The position numbers and the translations under genes are program-made. A stretch of 64,000 nt of DNA from Pseudomonas ovata. GTDB lineage: Bacteria > Pseudomonadota > Gammaproteobacteria > Pseudomonadales > Pseudomonadaceae. The stretch lies in the NCBI RefSeq assembly GCF_003131185.1, contig NZ_QFFU01000009.1:1-64000 (forward strand). Direction: 5' to 3'. This document shows positions 25,834 to 33,613 of the stretch, in pieces. The notes below the pieces were generated by a model. That model ran no database searches. It was not told where the DNA came from and saw only the letters and a list, made by a program, of their open reading frames with translations. The stretch's first letter is position 1. Each line of letters opens with the position of its first letter.

Positions 25834-26436
25834 GTGGCACGCTCCATTTTTTTCAGTACGCCGATGGCCAATGCCATATTATCCGGCAAGAAGACCGTCA
25901 CCCGGCAGGTCATTCCCGCTTACCCTGCCGCCTCGTGTCCCTACGGCCCTCCCGGCAGGCACCTTTGGCTCAAGGAGGATTTCTACGCCTACGGCTATTG
26001 GTCGTCGAAATACAGCGAGCTGAAAAAGCGGACACTCTGGCATTTCATCGACATGACCTTGGAATCGGGGCAGGCCTACCAGTTTTCTGCACCCGAAGGC
26101 TACGCCAGGCAACCGCGCATAAGTACGGGGCCGCTCTGGTGGTATCGACCCGGGCGCCACATGCCCCGGCAGGCGTCACGCATCGAGCTTGAAGTGACCG
26201 ATATCGGCAGTGAACAGTTGCAAGACATCACGGACGAGCAAGCCAGTGCCGAGGGTTTCTATCCCATTCATGACAGCACCCATGTCTATTTTGCCAACCA
26301 CATGCCCGCGCCCTATTCCGGGCTAAGCCCAACGGCTGTCATCGCTTTCGCGACGTATTGGCAGAACCTGCACAAACGGCATGCCTGGCACGACAATCCG
26401 TGGGTATGGGTCATCCGCTTTCGACGGGTGTTATAG
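25834..26436 (+). CDS. Phage-type ASCH-like protein
   Basis: The 200-residue protein starts at GTG 25834, giving the family start RSIFFSTPMANAILSGKKTVTRQ. HMPRQASRIELEVTDI, LQDITDEQASAEGF and a final NPWVWVIRFRRV follow. This pattern is common in prophages and matches ASCH (PUA-like) domain proteins, possibly RNA-binding. Upstream ATGs are in other frames. It stands at the edge of the accessory region, just after the receptor terminator, with no intact phage genes next to it. Its function is unknown. Confidence 0.75.
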   Translation: MARSIFFSTPMANAILSGKKTVTRQVIPAYPAASCPYGPPGRHLWLKEDFYAYGYWSSKYSELKKRTLWHFIDMTLESGQAYQFSAPEGYARQPRISTGPLWWYRPGRHMPRQASRIELEVTDIGSEQLQDITDEQASAEGFYPIHDSTHVYFANHMPAPYSGLSPTAVIAFATYWQNLHKRHAWHDNPWVWVIRFRRVL

Positions 26437-26461
26437 GGACACTCAAATTTCAGGCAAAGAA

Positions 26462-26490
26462 AAGCCCGCGATGGGGGGGAGCGGGCTTAA
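26462..26490 (-). terminator. Terminator downstream of the UmuD-like gene
   Basis: AGCCCGC and GCGGGCT pair around a G-rich loop, and the T-run (TTTTCTTT) is on the minus strand side. It would stop transcription of the UmuD-like gene ending at 26601. Confidence 0.75.
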
Positions 26491-26600
26491 AGGACACACT
26501 TGGATTCGGGGTAATCATAGGGCCCCGCTTGTGAAAAGCCCGTGAAGAAAGCGTCGTTATTTCGCGGACAGGCCATTCTTTCGGCGAACCCGATGTCGGG

Positions 26601-27029
26601 TCATTTGTCATGATCTCGTACGCTGTACTTTACAACGCCGAGGATCGTCAGCTCATCCTGCTCCACAATATGCCGTGGCGGATAATGGCTGTTTTCAGAC
26701 TTCAGGATCACTGCCTCATCCTGCAAATGCAGACGCTTGCATAACGGCTCGGCGTTGAGCAAGGCGACAACGATGTCATCGTGTTCTGCGTAACGACTGC
26801 AATCGACAATGGCCAGGTCGCCATCGAAGATGCCTGCGCCTTGCATGCTGTCGCCCTGGATCCTGGCGATGTAAACATGCGGCGCCCGGACTTCGAACAG
26901 TTCGTCGAGGGAGATTTTTTTCTCGACAGGGCCTGCGACGGGTGCGGGAAACGCTGTCGGCGACCTGGACGAATGCAGCGGGAGCGGGATGCCACCTTTG
27001 GCCAACTGACCCAGAAATACGACACTCAT
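26601..27029 (-). CDS. UmuD-like S24 peptidase, orphan (no umuC)
   Basis: The 142-residue protein has the LexA/UmuD self-cleavage fold: GDSMQGAGIFDGDLAIVD carries the catalytic Ser, and VALLNAEPLCKRLHLQ carries the catalytic Lys. It lacks a DNA-binding head, and the short N-terminal arm before ARIQGDSM is UmuD-sized. It would be cleaved in a RecA-dependent manner to UmuD', the accessory subunit of DNA polymerase V. A LexA box lies 43 bases upstream. UmuD genes usually sit before umuC, but here no polymerase gene follows on the minus strand; the next DNA is a terminator and a plus-strand gene. It may work with a UmuC elsewhere or regulate other factors. Confidence 0.9.
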   Translation of the reverse strand: MSVVFLGQLAKGGIPLPLHSSRSPTAFPAPVAGPVEKKISLDELFEVRAPHVYIARIQGDSMQGAGIFDGDLAIVDCSRYAEHDDIVVALLNAEPLCKRLHLQDEAVILKSENSHYPPRHIVEQDELTILGVVKYSVRDHDK

Positions 27030-27071
27030 GGTACAAGCCTTCGAGACGTGAGGTAGGGAAACAAACGATAA

Positions 27072-27087
27072 CTGTATGCATATACAG
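27072..27087. promoter_or_regulatory. LexA (SOS) box
   Basis: CTGTATGCATATACAG matches the consensus CTGT-(AT)4-ACAG exactly at both ends. It lies 43 bases upstream of the UmuD-like gene on its promoter side, so DNA damage should induce that gene. Confidence 0.92.
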
Positions 27088-27205
27088 TTAACGCTGAGTC
27101 TCGATGGCGGTCAATGTTTTATATGGGAAATTTCGACAGGAGGCGCCTCGCGTGTGGTCGCTATGCGCTTTATCAAGGTATGGACCTGCTCGGCCTTGAG
27201 CTCGT

Positions 27206-27418
27206 CTATCTCATCAGTCTTTTGTGGATCAAATGAGCGCCGAGGAATTGTGCGGCCATCCAGCCAAGGAACAGGCAGGTACGGGTTTCACGATCAATGT
27301 CTGGCACTTCGTACGACACCCAGGCGCCTACCATTATCAAGGCCAGGTGCATCAGTAACCCGACCATTGTCCAGAAGAGCATGCAGAGCATGTTCCACAT
27401 TTCTTTTATAAAAGCCAT
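27206..27418 (-). CDS. Small membrane protein, unknown
   Basis: The product is 70 residues, with two hydrophobic helices (about residues 8-32, LCMLFWTMVGLLMHLALIM, and 48-62, LFLGWMAAQFLGAHLI) separated by a charged loop. The ATG at 27418 is chosen because longer in-frame starts would run back into the strong palindromic terminator at 27482-27523. A similar small protein is common in prophage lysis or accessory regions, but no family is recognised. A real gene is moderately supported by the start, the terminator upstream and the coding pattern. Confidence 0.55.
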   Translation of the reverse strand: MAFIKEMWNMLCMLFWTMVGLLMHLALIMVGAWVSYEVPDIDRETRTCLFLGWMAAQFLGAHLIHKRLMR

Positions 27419-27481
27419 ATCGGATTCCAGGCGGTTTGCATCATCGCTTTTTGGCCACAGCCAGAAAACAATATTGTGCTG

Positions 27482-27523
27482 CCAAACAAAAGGCCCGGAC
27501 ATCGATCCGGGCCTTTTGTTTGG
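27482..27523. terminator. Perfect palindromic terminator
   Basis: CCAAACAAAAGGCCCGG and its exact reverse complement flank an eight-base loop (17-base stem), with T-runs on both strands. It lies 12 bases after the minus-strand disordered-protein gene and could act in both directions. Confidence 0.85.
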
Positions 27524-27534
27524 CAGCCAGCAGT

Positions 27535-27792
27535 TTATTCCTCATCAATCAGGCTGTCAGTTCTCGCACTGCCGTTTTCCCGATTCGTCTGGGCGTCCTG
27601 GTCAGAGCCAGGATTGCCAGGAGGCGGGTTCCAGTCTTCCGGTCTTTGTTGAACGCCCTGCCCTTGCCCGGTTCCTTGTTTAGGCTCCGAAGCGGCCTGC
27701 TCGATACCTGAACCGTGGCTACCCCCCGTATCAGGGGATTGTTCAGCGGGTCCTGGATACGCAGCTTCAGGTCCGTTGTCTTCGATGGTCAT
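27535..27792 (-). CDS. Small acidic, intrinsically disordered protein
   Basis: The 85-residue product is rich in Gly, Pro, Gln, Asp, Glu and Ser with no hydrophobic core (for example GTGQGQGVQQRPEDWNPPPG and GSDQDAQTN). The ATG at 27792 has AGGAGA seven bases upstream, a strong ribosome site that decides the start, and a terminator follows the stop. Codon use looks coding. No family is recognised. It sits between the membrane protein and the prophage remnant. Confidence 0.65.
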   Translation of the reverse strand: MTIEDNGPEAAYPGPAEQSPDTGGSHGSGIEQAASEPKQGTGQGQGVQQRPEDWNPPPGNPGSDQDAQTNRENGSARTDSLIDEE

Positions 27793-27907
27793 GACGAATC
27801 TCCTGTGTACAACGCAGGACATCTGCGCATAACCGTGAGAGAAGCGACACTGAACGAAAGTGCCGAGGGCTCGACGAGTGGTGACCGTCGACACCCGTAC
27901 AGCAGCG

Positions 27908-27970
27908 GTGTTGCGCAGCAGGTTCGTCAACGCACGCGAGGCAGCCGGCATCGAAAAGTCAGCGTTTCAG
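27908..27970 (+). pseudogene. Integrase remnant A (about 20 codons)
   Basis: The frame reads VLRSRFVNAREAAGIEKSAFQ and then breaks. It matches TLRTRFDNAREAAGIEKASFQ in the larger integrase fragment at 31785-32329, in the same orientation and about four-fifths identical in DNA by eye. It runs directly into the truncated tape-measure gene on the other strand, marking a deletion or recombination junction. Confidence 0.75.
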
Positions 27971-28491
27971 TTCACCATGCCTTCCACCGCTTCGGCCAGC
28001 GCCAGCATGCCGGCCACCGCGCCCCTGGAATTGCCCTCGACATCCTTGAGACCGATGCTCAAGGCTTCAAACGCTTGAGCGGCCGACGACTCAGCGTCGC
28101 TGGTGGCCTCGCCGATCTTCTCGGCCATGTCGACCAGCGCATCACGGGCGCCTTCGGCCTCGCCGCCAGCGGCAGCGGCCGCACGCCCGAAAGCGTCTAG
28201 GTCTTCAACCGCCTCGCCAAGGGTTTCGGCGGTCTGCGCCAGCGCCGTGATGTCCGCGGCTTTCTGGATGGTGCCGCTGATCAAGGCGCCCACGCTCAGC
28301 GCAGCGGTGATCGCGCCCAGCGCGTTCTGGGCATAGTCCTTGAAGGAGTCCCCGACCTGGCCTGCGACCGCATCGGTGTCGCGCAAGCGCTCAAGCAGAT
28401 CGTCGGCGGCGTTCTCGGACCGTTGCGCCCCCTCTTCCACGCTGCGCGTGTCGGCCTGGAACAGGATGGTAAAGGTGTCGAGTAATGACAT
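27967..28491 (-). pseudogene. Phage tail tape-measure protein, N-terminal fragment
   Basis: The 174 residues begin MSLLDTFTILFQADT and continue with the alanine-rich helical repeats and a hydrophobic stretch (ALGAITAALSVGALISG) typical of the N-terminus of contractile-tail tape-measure proteins, normally 500-1000 residues or more. The gene stops where integrase remnant A begins. Its ATG directly follows the stop of the chaperone-like frame (TGAATG), the normal phage order. It is non-functional as a tail ruler. Confidence 0.82.
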
Positions 28492-28751
28492 TCAGCGCCC
28501 CTGTTTCTTGCTGTGCTCGATGGCCAGCCATTCGTTGTAGCGGTTGGCCTGGACGATCTCCCACAGCTCAAAGGCTTCCTCCAGGTCTATGGTCGACTTG
28601 AGTTCGGTGCGCGTGGCAAATCCCGCGCTGACGATGGCGGCAAAGAATCCATCAGCGTTTGGATAATCAACGGAAGGTGCTTCTTGACGAGCCCTTCCAA
28701 GAAACCTGAGGGGCCGCCGTTGCCGAAAAAACTGGTGTTGTACTCCAGCAT
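28492..28751 (-). pseudogene. Phage tail assembly chaperone-like gene with a frame break
   Basis: The gene starts at ATG 28751 (MLEYNTSFFGNGGPSGFLEGLVKK). The continuation lies in the -1 frame (VDYPNADGFFAAIVSAGF ... LEEAFELWEIVQANRYNEWL), ending at 28492 just before the tape-measure start. Tail chaperones of many phages use a programmed -1 shift, and a T-TTT-TTC heptamer occurs early in the gene. The switch that best joins protein-like sequence is later, near GTC AAG AAG, with no classical slip site. In a decayed prophage a one-base loss is the simpler reading. Confidence 0.55.
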
Positions 28752-28753
28752 GG

Positions 28754-29065
28754 CTAGGTGGCCACGATCTTGATCACGTCACGGGCGATCTTCTTGCCCT
28801 TGGCGGCGCGGTTGGCCTCAAAGAGGATCTGCAGGTTGTTATCCGCCTCGCTGCCGGGAATCACATTGATGCTCGGCAGGATCGGTTGCGGCGAGCTGTA
28901 CACCACCAGGTCGCCGTTCACGTTCATGGCGGCGGTGGCGGCCGTCACCGCCGACAGGTCGAAGGGATCGGCATCGTCGGCAAACTCGGTGACCGGAAAG
29001 CCGTTGGGGAATATCTTGCTGGCGACGATGTTGAGCGACAGGCCGGTGCCTGATACGTCGTACAT
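28754..29065 (-). pseudogene. Contractile-tail phage protein, C-terminally truncated
   Basis: The 103 residues start MYDVSGTGLSLNIVASKIFP, followed by VTEFADDADPFDLSA and NVIPGSEADNNLQILFEANRAAKGKK. This resembles a tail-tube/fibre-type protein that follows the sheath in contractile-tail prophages and is usually about 145-150 residues long. It ends early at a TAG, missing the last third. The ATG at 29065 gives the usual family start. Confidence 0.65.
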
Positions 29066-29226
29066 GGGCGAAACCTCAAACAAGCCCGAACAGGCGGGCA
29101 TGAGTTATTGATGGAATGGGCAAACACGGGCACCCCGCCGAGGCGAGGTGTATAAAGATCGATAAATGGTTACAGACTTTACAAATTAAGCAGTGTATTT
29201 TGTCTTCAGTTGGATACACTCACCTC

Positions 29227-29520
29227 ATGACTTACGAAATCCGACAAACCAAGATTTTTGCCCAATGGCATGCCGCCTTGCGTGACATGCGCGCCAGAAT
29301 CGCCATCGCCCGACGCATTGAGCGCGCCGCTGCTGGCAACCTGGGCGACATGAAGAGCGTCCGCGAGGGCGTTTCTGAATTGCGTGTCGATATAGGCGCC
29401 GGCTACAGGGTCTATTTCACTACCCGCGACCGCACATTGATCGTGCTATTGGTCGGCGGCGACAAATCAACCCAGTCTGCCGACATCAAGCAGGCAATTG
29501 CACTGGCCAAGGAGGTCTGA
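29227..29520 (+). CDS. HigB/RelE-type toxin (HI1419-like addiction module killer)
   Basis: The 97-residue basic protein has KIFAQWHAALRDMRARIAIARRIERAAAGNLGDMKSVREGVSELRVDIGAGYRVYF, the pattern of the RelE/ParE-fold family in which toxin precedes antitoxin. A late LLVGGDKSTQSADIKQAI is typical. It is expected to cleave mRNA on ribosomes. The ATG at 29227 fits the family start. The antitoxin starts two bases after its stop. The pair lies opposite to the surrounding phage tail genes. Confidence 0.9.
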   Translation: MTYEIRQTKIFAQWHAALRDMRARIAIARRIERAAAGNLGDMKSVREGVSELRVDIGAGYRVYFTTRDRTLIVLLVGGDKSTQSADIKQAIALAKEV

Positions 29521-29522
29521 TC

Positions 29523-29816
29523 ATGACCGATACCCTACTGCCGTTCGATATGGCGGCAATGCTCGACAGTGATGAAGCCATCACTGAGTACCTTTCCCAG
29601 GTGTTGGCCGATGGCGACACCGACGAACTGATCCGCGCGGTCGCCCACGTCGCCAAGGCGCGTGGCATGGCGCAAATCGCCAAAGACTCCGGTCTTGGCA
29701 GAGCCAGCCTGTACAAAGCCTTGGCGCCGGGCGCCAAGCCACGCTTCGATACCATCATGAAAGTCATGCGCGCCATGGGCGTCGAGCTTTATGCCAGGTC
29801 ACCTGCGCATCCTTAA
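29523..29816 (+). CDS. HI1420-like antitoxin with helix-turn-helix
   Basis: The 97-residue protein begins PFDMAAMLDSDEAITEYLSQVLADGDTDELIRAVAHVAKARGMAQIAKDSGLGRASLYKAL. An N-terminal toxin-contact region is followed by an HTH (GMAQIAKDSGLGRASLYKALAPGA) of the 'addiction module antidote' family. It should bind the toxin and repress the shared promoter upstream of 29227. An AGGAGG ribosome site for it lies within the toxin's last codons. Its stop overlaps the end of the sheath gene on the other strand by four bases. Confidence 0.9.
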   Translation: MTDTLLPFDMAAMLDSDEAITEYLSQVLADGDTDELIRAVAHVAKARGMAQIAKDSGLGRASLYKALAPGAKPRFDTIMKVMRAMGVELYARSPAHP

Positions 29817-31300
29817 ATAAGGTTGTGCGAGCCTTCGATTTTGCGCACCACGTCGTTCTTGCTGTAGGCAAGCGTGTACTGGGCAATGTGTTCGGTCACA
29901 CCGTTGTCGCCGGTGCGCTGGATGATGCGCACCGCTGCCCAGAAGCCATTGGTCTGCACATCGCGCCAGGCGTCGGGGTCGCCGGATAGCTGGGTGATTG
30001 CGATCTGCTGGGTAACGGTCAGGTCTTTACCGACAATGATGGTGCCGTTGAATTTCGCCTGGTTGACCGCTTCGATCACCACGCCCAGCACCATGCCGCG
30101 CGCGTCGTTGTTGGCGGGGATCTTGCCGATGGCCAGTTGCAGGCTCAGCAGCCTGGCGGTCAGGTACGCCTTGAACCATTGCTCGTTGGCATGCATGTTC
30201 ATGTCCAGCGACGCGGTGGCATCGCCCATCAGGTAACCGCGCTGGAAGAACGACAGTTTCTGGCCGGCGTTGGCGGTCTCGCCGTAATAGCTTACGCGCA
30301 GCTTGTCGAGCACGTTGGCCAGGGCATTGCTGCTGACGTCCGGCGACATGCCGGGTACCTGCCGGTACATGTAGTTCACCGTGGCGTTACGCCGCTGGTA
30401 GTCGGTCGCGGCCATGATCGCGGCAGGGATCGCCTCCTTGTACTGGCCTGCAATGCCGCTCAGCACCAGCCCCACCGAAGGAAAACCGCGCAAGGCGGCG
30501 TAGAACGATTCGGTGGCGGTTTCACTGACGGCGATCAACAGCATGTATTTGACGTTGAGCGCCGCCACGTAGTGCGCCAGCGGTACGGCCTGCTCCAGCG
30601 TCAAGGTTGGAAAACTCAGCGATCCGAACGAATCGGTAATGTCCTCGGCGGCCTGCAGCGCTTCGAGCGGTATCTGCGCTTCTCTGCCGAGTGAATGAAC
30701 CGCCAGCATCTGACCCCAGCCCAACAGGAACGCCAGCTCATCGTCCACGGCTGCTGGCCCGGCCATGCCACCAGTCAGGGTAAAGATGGCGGCTACCGGG
30801 TCGTACGCCACTGTGGCGCCGGTCCATTGTGCACCGCCAGCCGCGTGCCCCTGGATAAGGGTCTGCAGGGTGTTTGCCACTTGGGCAAAGGTGGTGGCGC
30901 CGGACAGGTCGATGGCGCTCAGCGTGGCAGTCGTCTCACCCAGGGTCAGCACCAGGGTGCCGCCGGCCACCCCGTTGAAGTGCGCCAGGGTGTTGCCGGT
31001 CTTCACCCCGAAGATGCGCGGCGGTCGTGCCACGTCGGCGTAACCGGCGAAACGGATTTTCTGCGCCTGGCTGACCGGTGCCGGACTGATATAGCTGAAA
31101 TACTGATTGGCGAACGTCGCCTCAGGGCTGGTCGCGCCAAAGTAGGCGTCGGCATCGCCTTTTCCCATCGTTACCACGGCATCAAGCGGCACGCGGGGGT
31201 CGGTCGTGAAGCGCAGGCCGACCAGCTCGCGTTCGGCCACCGACTGCCCACCCGCCACGCCGGAGGTGATTTGGACATAACGATCAATAGAAATGGTCAT
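29813..31300 (-). CDS. Phage tail sheath protein (DUF3383 type)
   Basis: The 495-residue protein begins MTISIDRYVQITSGVAGG, followed by a conserved ELVGLRFT and YFGATSPEATFANQYFSYISP. The long middle and C-terminal domain (VNYMYRQVPGMSPDVSSNAL; GETANAGQKLSFFQRGYLMG; DVQTNGFWAAVRII) is characteristic of contractile-tail sheaths of DUF3383 type. It is the only tail gene here that looks full length. The ATG at 31300 is used. With truncated neighbours on both sides, no particle can be made from this locus alone. Confidence 0.85.
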   Translation of the reverse strand: MTISIDRYVQITSGVAGGQSVAERELVGLRFTTDPRVPLDAVVTMGKGDADAYFGATSPEATFANQYFSYISPAPVSQAQKIRFAGYADVARPPRIFGVKTGNTLAHFNGVAGGTLVLTLGETTATLSAIDLSGATTFAQVANTLQTLIQGHAAGGAQWTGATVAYDPVAAIFTLTGGMAGPAAVDDELAFLLGWGQMLAVHSLGREAQIPLEALQAAEDITDSFGSLSFPTLTLEQAVPLAHYVAALNVKYMLLIAVSETATESFYAALRGFPSVGLVLSGIAGQYKEAIPAAIMAATDYQRRNATVNYMYRQVPGMSPDVSSNALANVLDKLRVSYYGETANAGQKLSFFQRGYLMGDATASLDMNMHANEQWFKAYLTARLLSLQLAIGKIPANNDARGMVLGVVIEAVNQAKFNGTIIVGKDLTVTQQIAITQLSGDPDAWRDVQTNGFWAAVRIIQRTGDNGVTEHIAQYTLAYSKNDVVRKIEGSHNLI

Positions 31301-31307
31301 AGCGACC

Positions 31308-31778
31308 TCATACGCGGGTGAATGCATGCTCGAAACCGTCCACGGATGGCGTTCTGAGCGTGAGGATGTGTCTGTGCGACAGGGTGATGTCGAACGAAGG
31401 CGCCGCTTCGTTCTGGCCCCGGTCATTCTCGAAAAACAGGGTGCGAACAGCGGTCACGCGTTCCACTCCCGCCCCGGCACGCCGGAACGCTTCGACCGCT
31501 GGCAGGCAGACCAGCAGCATCGCGGCCAGTTGGGTAATGTCGCCGGCCGTCATGACGGCGCTGTCCAAGGTATTGGCCTCGGCAAAGCCCGACACCTGAA
31601 ACGTTGTGCGCACGATCTGGGTCTCGATATGCACCTGGTCGCCGGTGGCCGGGTCATAACGATGCTTGCGGTGTTGCCAGCCGTAGAGCGGATCGCTCAG
31701 CGGGAAAAAGCAGATGCCCTTGGGTTCTCGCCCCTGGCCTGTGGGCTGGTATACAGCATTGGCGAACCCCCTGCTCAG
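31308..31778 (-). pseudogene. Phage tail terminator-like gene, 5' truncated
   Basis: The open frame runs from about 31778 and reads GFANAVYQPTGQGREPKG and FFPLSDPLYGWQHRKHRYD before an internal start, then HIETQIVRTTFQVSGFAE. This is the middle and end of a tail-completion protein that normally precedes the sheath gene. No start codon with a ribosome site is seen, and the frame is cut by a stop next to the integrase fragment. It ends seven bases before the sheath start. Confidence 0.65.
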
Positions 31779-31784
31779 GAGTCA

Positions 31785-32329
31785 AAGGCAATAAGGAAAC
31801 CGGCAGAGACGTTTATATCGAGGATGACATGCTTGCCAAGGTCTACGAGAAGGCTGATCAGCCTTTGAAAGATGCCCTGAATCTTTTTTACCTCACCGCT
31901 CAGCGGATCACCTACACGCTGAAGATGGACGAACGCGATCTGCGCGATGGCCAGTTGCAGGTGCGTCAAGGAAAGACCGGGGCCAAGCGGCGAATTGAGG
32001 TCATGGGTGAACTGGCGATTCTGCTCGCCCGCATAGCGACGCGCAAAGCGGGTTACAAGATTCGCTCTACCCGGCTCATCGTGCTGGAGAATGGCCAGCC
32101 CATGACCTACGCGACATTGCGCACCAGGTTCGATAACGCCAGGGAGGCTGCAGGCATCGAAAAGGCCAGCTTTCAAATGCGCGATTTGCGAGCAAAAGCC
32201 GCAACGGACAAAGAGGAGTCAACGGGGAATATTCGCGAGGCCCGTGATCAGTTGGGACATACCACAATCGGCATGACCGAACACTACATCAGGATGCGAA
32301 AGGGAATGAAGGTGACACCGACAAGATAG
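31785..32329 (+). pseudogene. Integrase remnant B, 5' truncated
   Basis: About 180 residues of a phage tyrosine recombinase survive: GNKETGRDVYIEDDMLAKVY, the Arg region YLTAQRITYTLKMDERDL, KTGAKRRIEV, then DLRAKAATDKEESTGNIREARDQLGHTTIGMTEHYIR with the catalytic His and Tyr. The N-terminal arm-binding and core-binding domains are missing. It points towards tRNA-Leu 85 bases away, the usual position of an integrase at its attachment site. The enzyme cannot be active without its N-terminal half. Confidence 0.88.
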
Positions 32330-32413
32330 GTTTTGCGGAAAAGAAAAATTTATTGCGGAAAAAAATCGAAGGGCTTTGTTGCTCAGAAAGAGCTGTAACC
32401 CTTGACCTAGACA

Positions 32414-32499
32414 TGGTGCCCCGAGCCGGGGTCGAACCGGCACGTCCATAGGACGAGGGATTTTAAGTCCCTTGCGTCTACCAATTTCGCCATCAGGGC
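32414..32499 (-). tRNA. tRNA-Leu (anticodon TAA)
   Basis: The 86-base gene on the minus strand starts GCCCTGATGGCG, has the anticodon loop CTTAAAA (TAA), a long variable arm, a T-arm GGTTCGACCCC and an encoded CCA. Its 3' end faces the integrase remnant, so it is the likely phage attachment site. Confidence 0.96.
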
Positions 32500-32715
32500 A
32501 TACATCCAAGAGCAGGGAATATATACACCCAAGCCACACTAATCAAGCGCCGAGCACATTCAGTTGGCACAGAATGTTGCACATCCAGGATAAACAAACC
32601 CTTTCCAAATCAAGGAGCTATGGAAGGATCCTGCAACAGGACACCACCCTCTCGCGCCTTTAAGGAGGCTGTATTCGGGAAGACCAAACTTACTGACTCA
32701 ACAAATCCCACAAAC

Positions 32716-32750
32716 AAAAAACCCCGCAGACGCTAGCCTGCGGGGTTTTC
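32716..32750 (-). terminator. Terminator between tRNA-Cys and tRNA-Leu
   Basis: AACCCCGCAG and CTGCGGGGTT form a strong stem with a T-run on the minus strand. It would end the tRNA-Gly/tRNA-Cys transcript, so tRNA-Leu about 210 bases further on needs its own promoter or read-through. Confidence 0.85.
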
Positions 32751-32759
32751 TGTTTATAG

Positions 32760-32833
32760 TGGAGGCCGAGGTCGGAATCGAACCGGCGTAAGTGGATTTG
32801 CAATCCACGGCATAACCATTTTGCTACTCGGCC
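32760..32833 (-). tRNA. tRNA-Cys (anticodon GCA)
   Basis: The 74-base gene starts GGCCGAGTAGC, has the anticodon loop TTGCAAA (GCA), T-arm GGTTCGATTCC and an encoded CCA. It lies between tRNA-Gly and a terminator, the conserved pgsA-Gly-Cys-Leu order also seen in enterobacteria. Confidence 0.96.
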
Positions 32834-32879
32834 TCAAACGCTCAATGCCAGCAAAGCCAACATTCAACGCATCGTAAAC

Positions 32880-32955
<76 letters not shown>

Positions 32956-33020
32956 ATCGTCTTGATGTGCGCCATTCTATACACTCAAAACTTTTCGTCA
33001 ACACCTTGATTCTAAAAAAG

Positions 33021-33581
33021 TTATTTTTTTTCTACCGTGGTTTTCAGATGCGGCCACGCCGCCTTCAGGTATTGCATCATCGACCATAGTGTCAAGCCGG
33101 CTGCAATCAGCAGCAATGCATAGCCCAGCACCACCCAGAATGTGAGTGCGGGTGGGTTGCCCAGCAGGATGACCAAGGCCAGCATCTGTGCAGCCGTTTT
33201 CCATTTGCCCAGGCTGGAAACAGCCACTTGCGCCCGAGCGCCGATCTCGGCCATCCATTCGCGCAAGGCTGAAATCACGATCTCGCGACCGATGATGACG
33301 GCAGCCGGCAGGGTCAGCCACAGGTTGGCGTGAACCTGCACCAACAGCACCAGCGCCACGGCCACCATCAATTTGTCGGCAACCGGATCAAGGAAAGCAC
33401 CGAAAGGCGTACTTTGCTCAAGGCGACGGGCCAGGTAACCGTCAAGCCAGTCGGTGGCCGCAGCAAACGCGAACACCACGCTGGCCGCCATGTAGCTCCA
33501 GTGGTAAGGCATATAGAACAGCAGAATGAAGATCGGAATCAGTAGAACGCGCAGTACGGTAATCAGATTAGGGATATTCAT
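33021..33581 (-). CDS. pgsA: CDP-diacylglycerol-glycerol-3-phosphate 3-phosphatidyltransferase
   Basis: The 186-residue membrane enzyme makes phosphatidylglycerol phosphate, the first step to phosphatidylglycerol and cardiolipin. The CDP-alcohol phosphotransferase motif is complete: DG-xx-AR-x8-G-x3-D-x3-D in [13 protein letters not shown] and [10 protein letters not shown] (about residues 45-70). Several hydrophobic helices follow. The start [12 protein letters not shown] at 33581 is the family's usual one; a GTG six bases earlier is in frame. It follows uvrC in the conserved gacA-uvrC-pgsA order. Confidence 0.96.
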   Translation of the reverse strand: MNIPNLITVLRVLLIPIFILLFYMPYHWSYMAASVVFAFAAATDWLDGYLARRLEQSTPFGAFLDPVADKLMVAVALVLLVQVHANLWLTLPAAVIIGREIVISALREWMAEIGARAQVAVSSLGKWKTAAQMLALVILLGNPPALTFWVVLGYALLLIAAGLTLWSMMQYLKAAWPHLKTTVEKK

Positions 33582-33613
33582 CGGCACAACTGGCTACAAG
33601 GTGAGCGGGCATT

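Noticed and set aside
30137..31321. Two plus-strand frames opposite the sheath gene
   Set aside because: No motifs; the minus-strand sheath reading is continuous and family-like.
29813..31778. Functional tailocin (phage-tail bacteriocin)
   Set aside because: Only the sheath is intact. Tape-measure, tube-like and terminator genes are truncated and there is no baseplate, fibre or lysis gene.
32414..32499. Second attachment-site copy of the tRNA-Leu 3' end
   Set aside because: I looked for a repeat of the tRNA 3' end near 25600-27900 and upstream of ybiT and saw none, so element ends could not be assigned.
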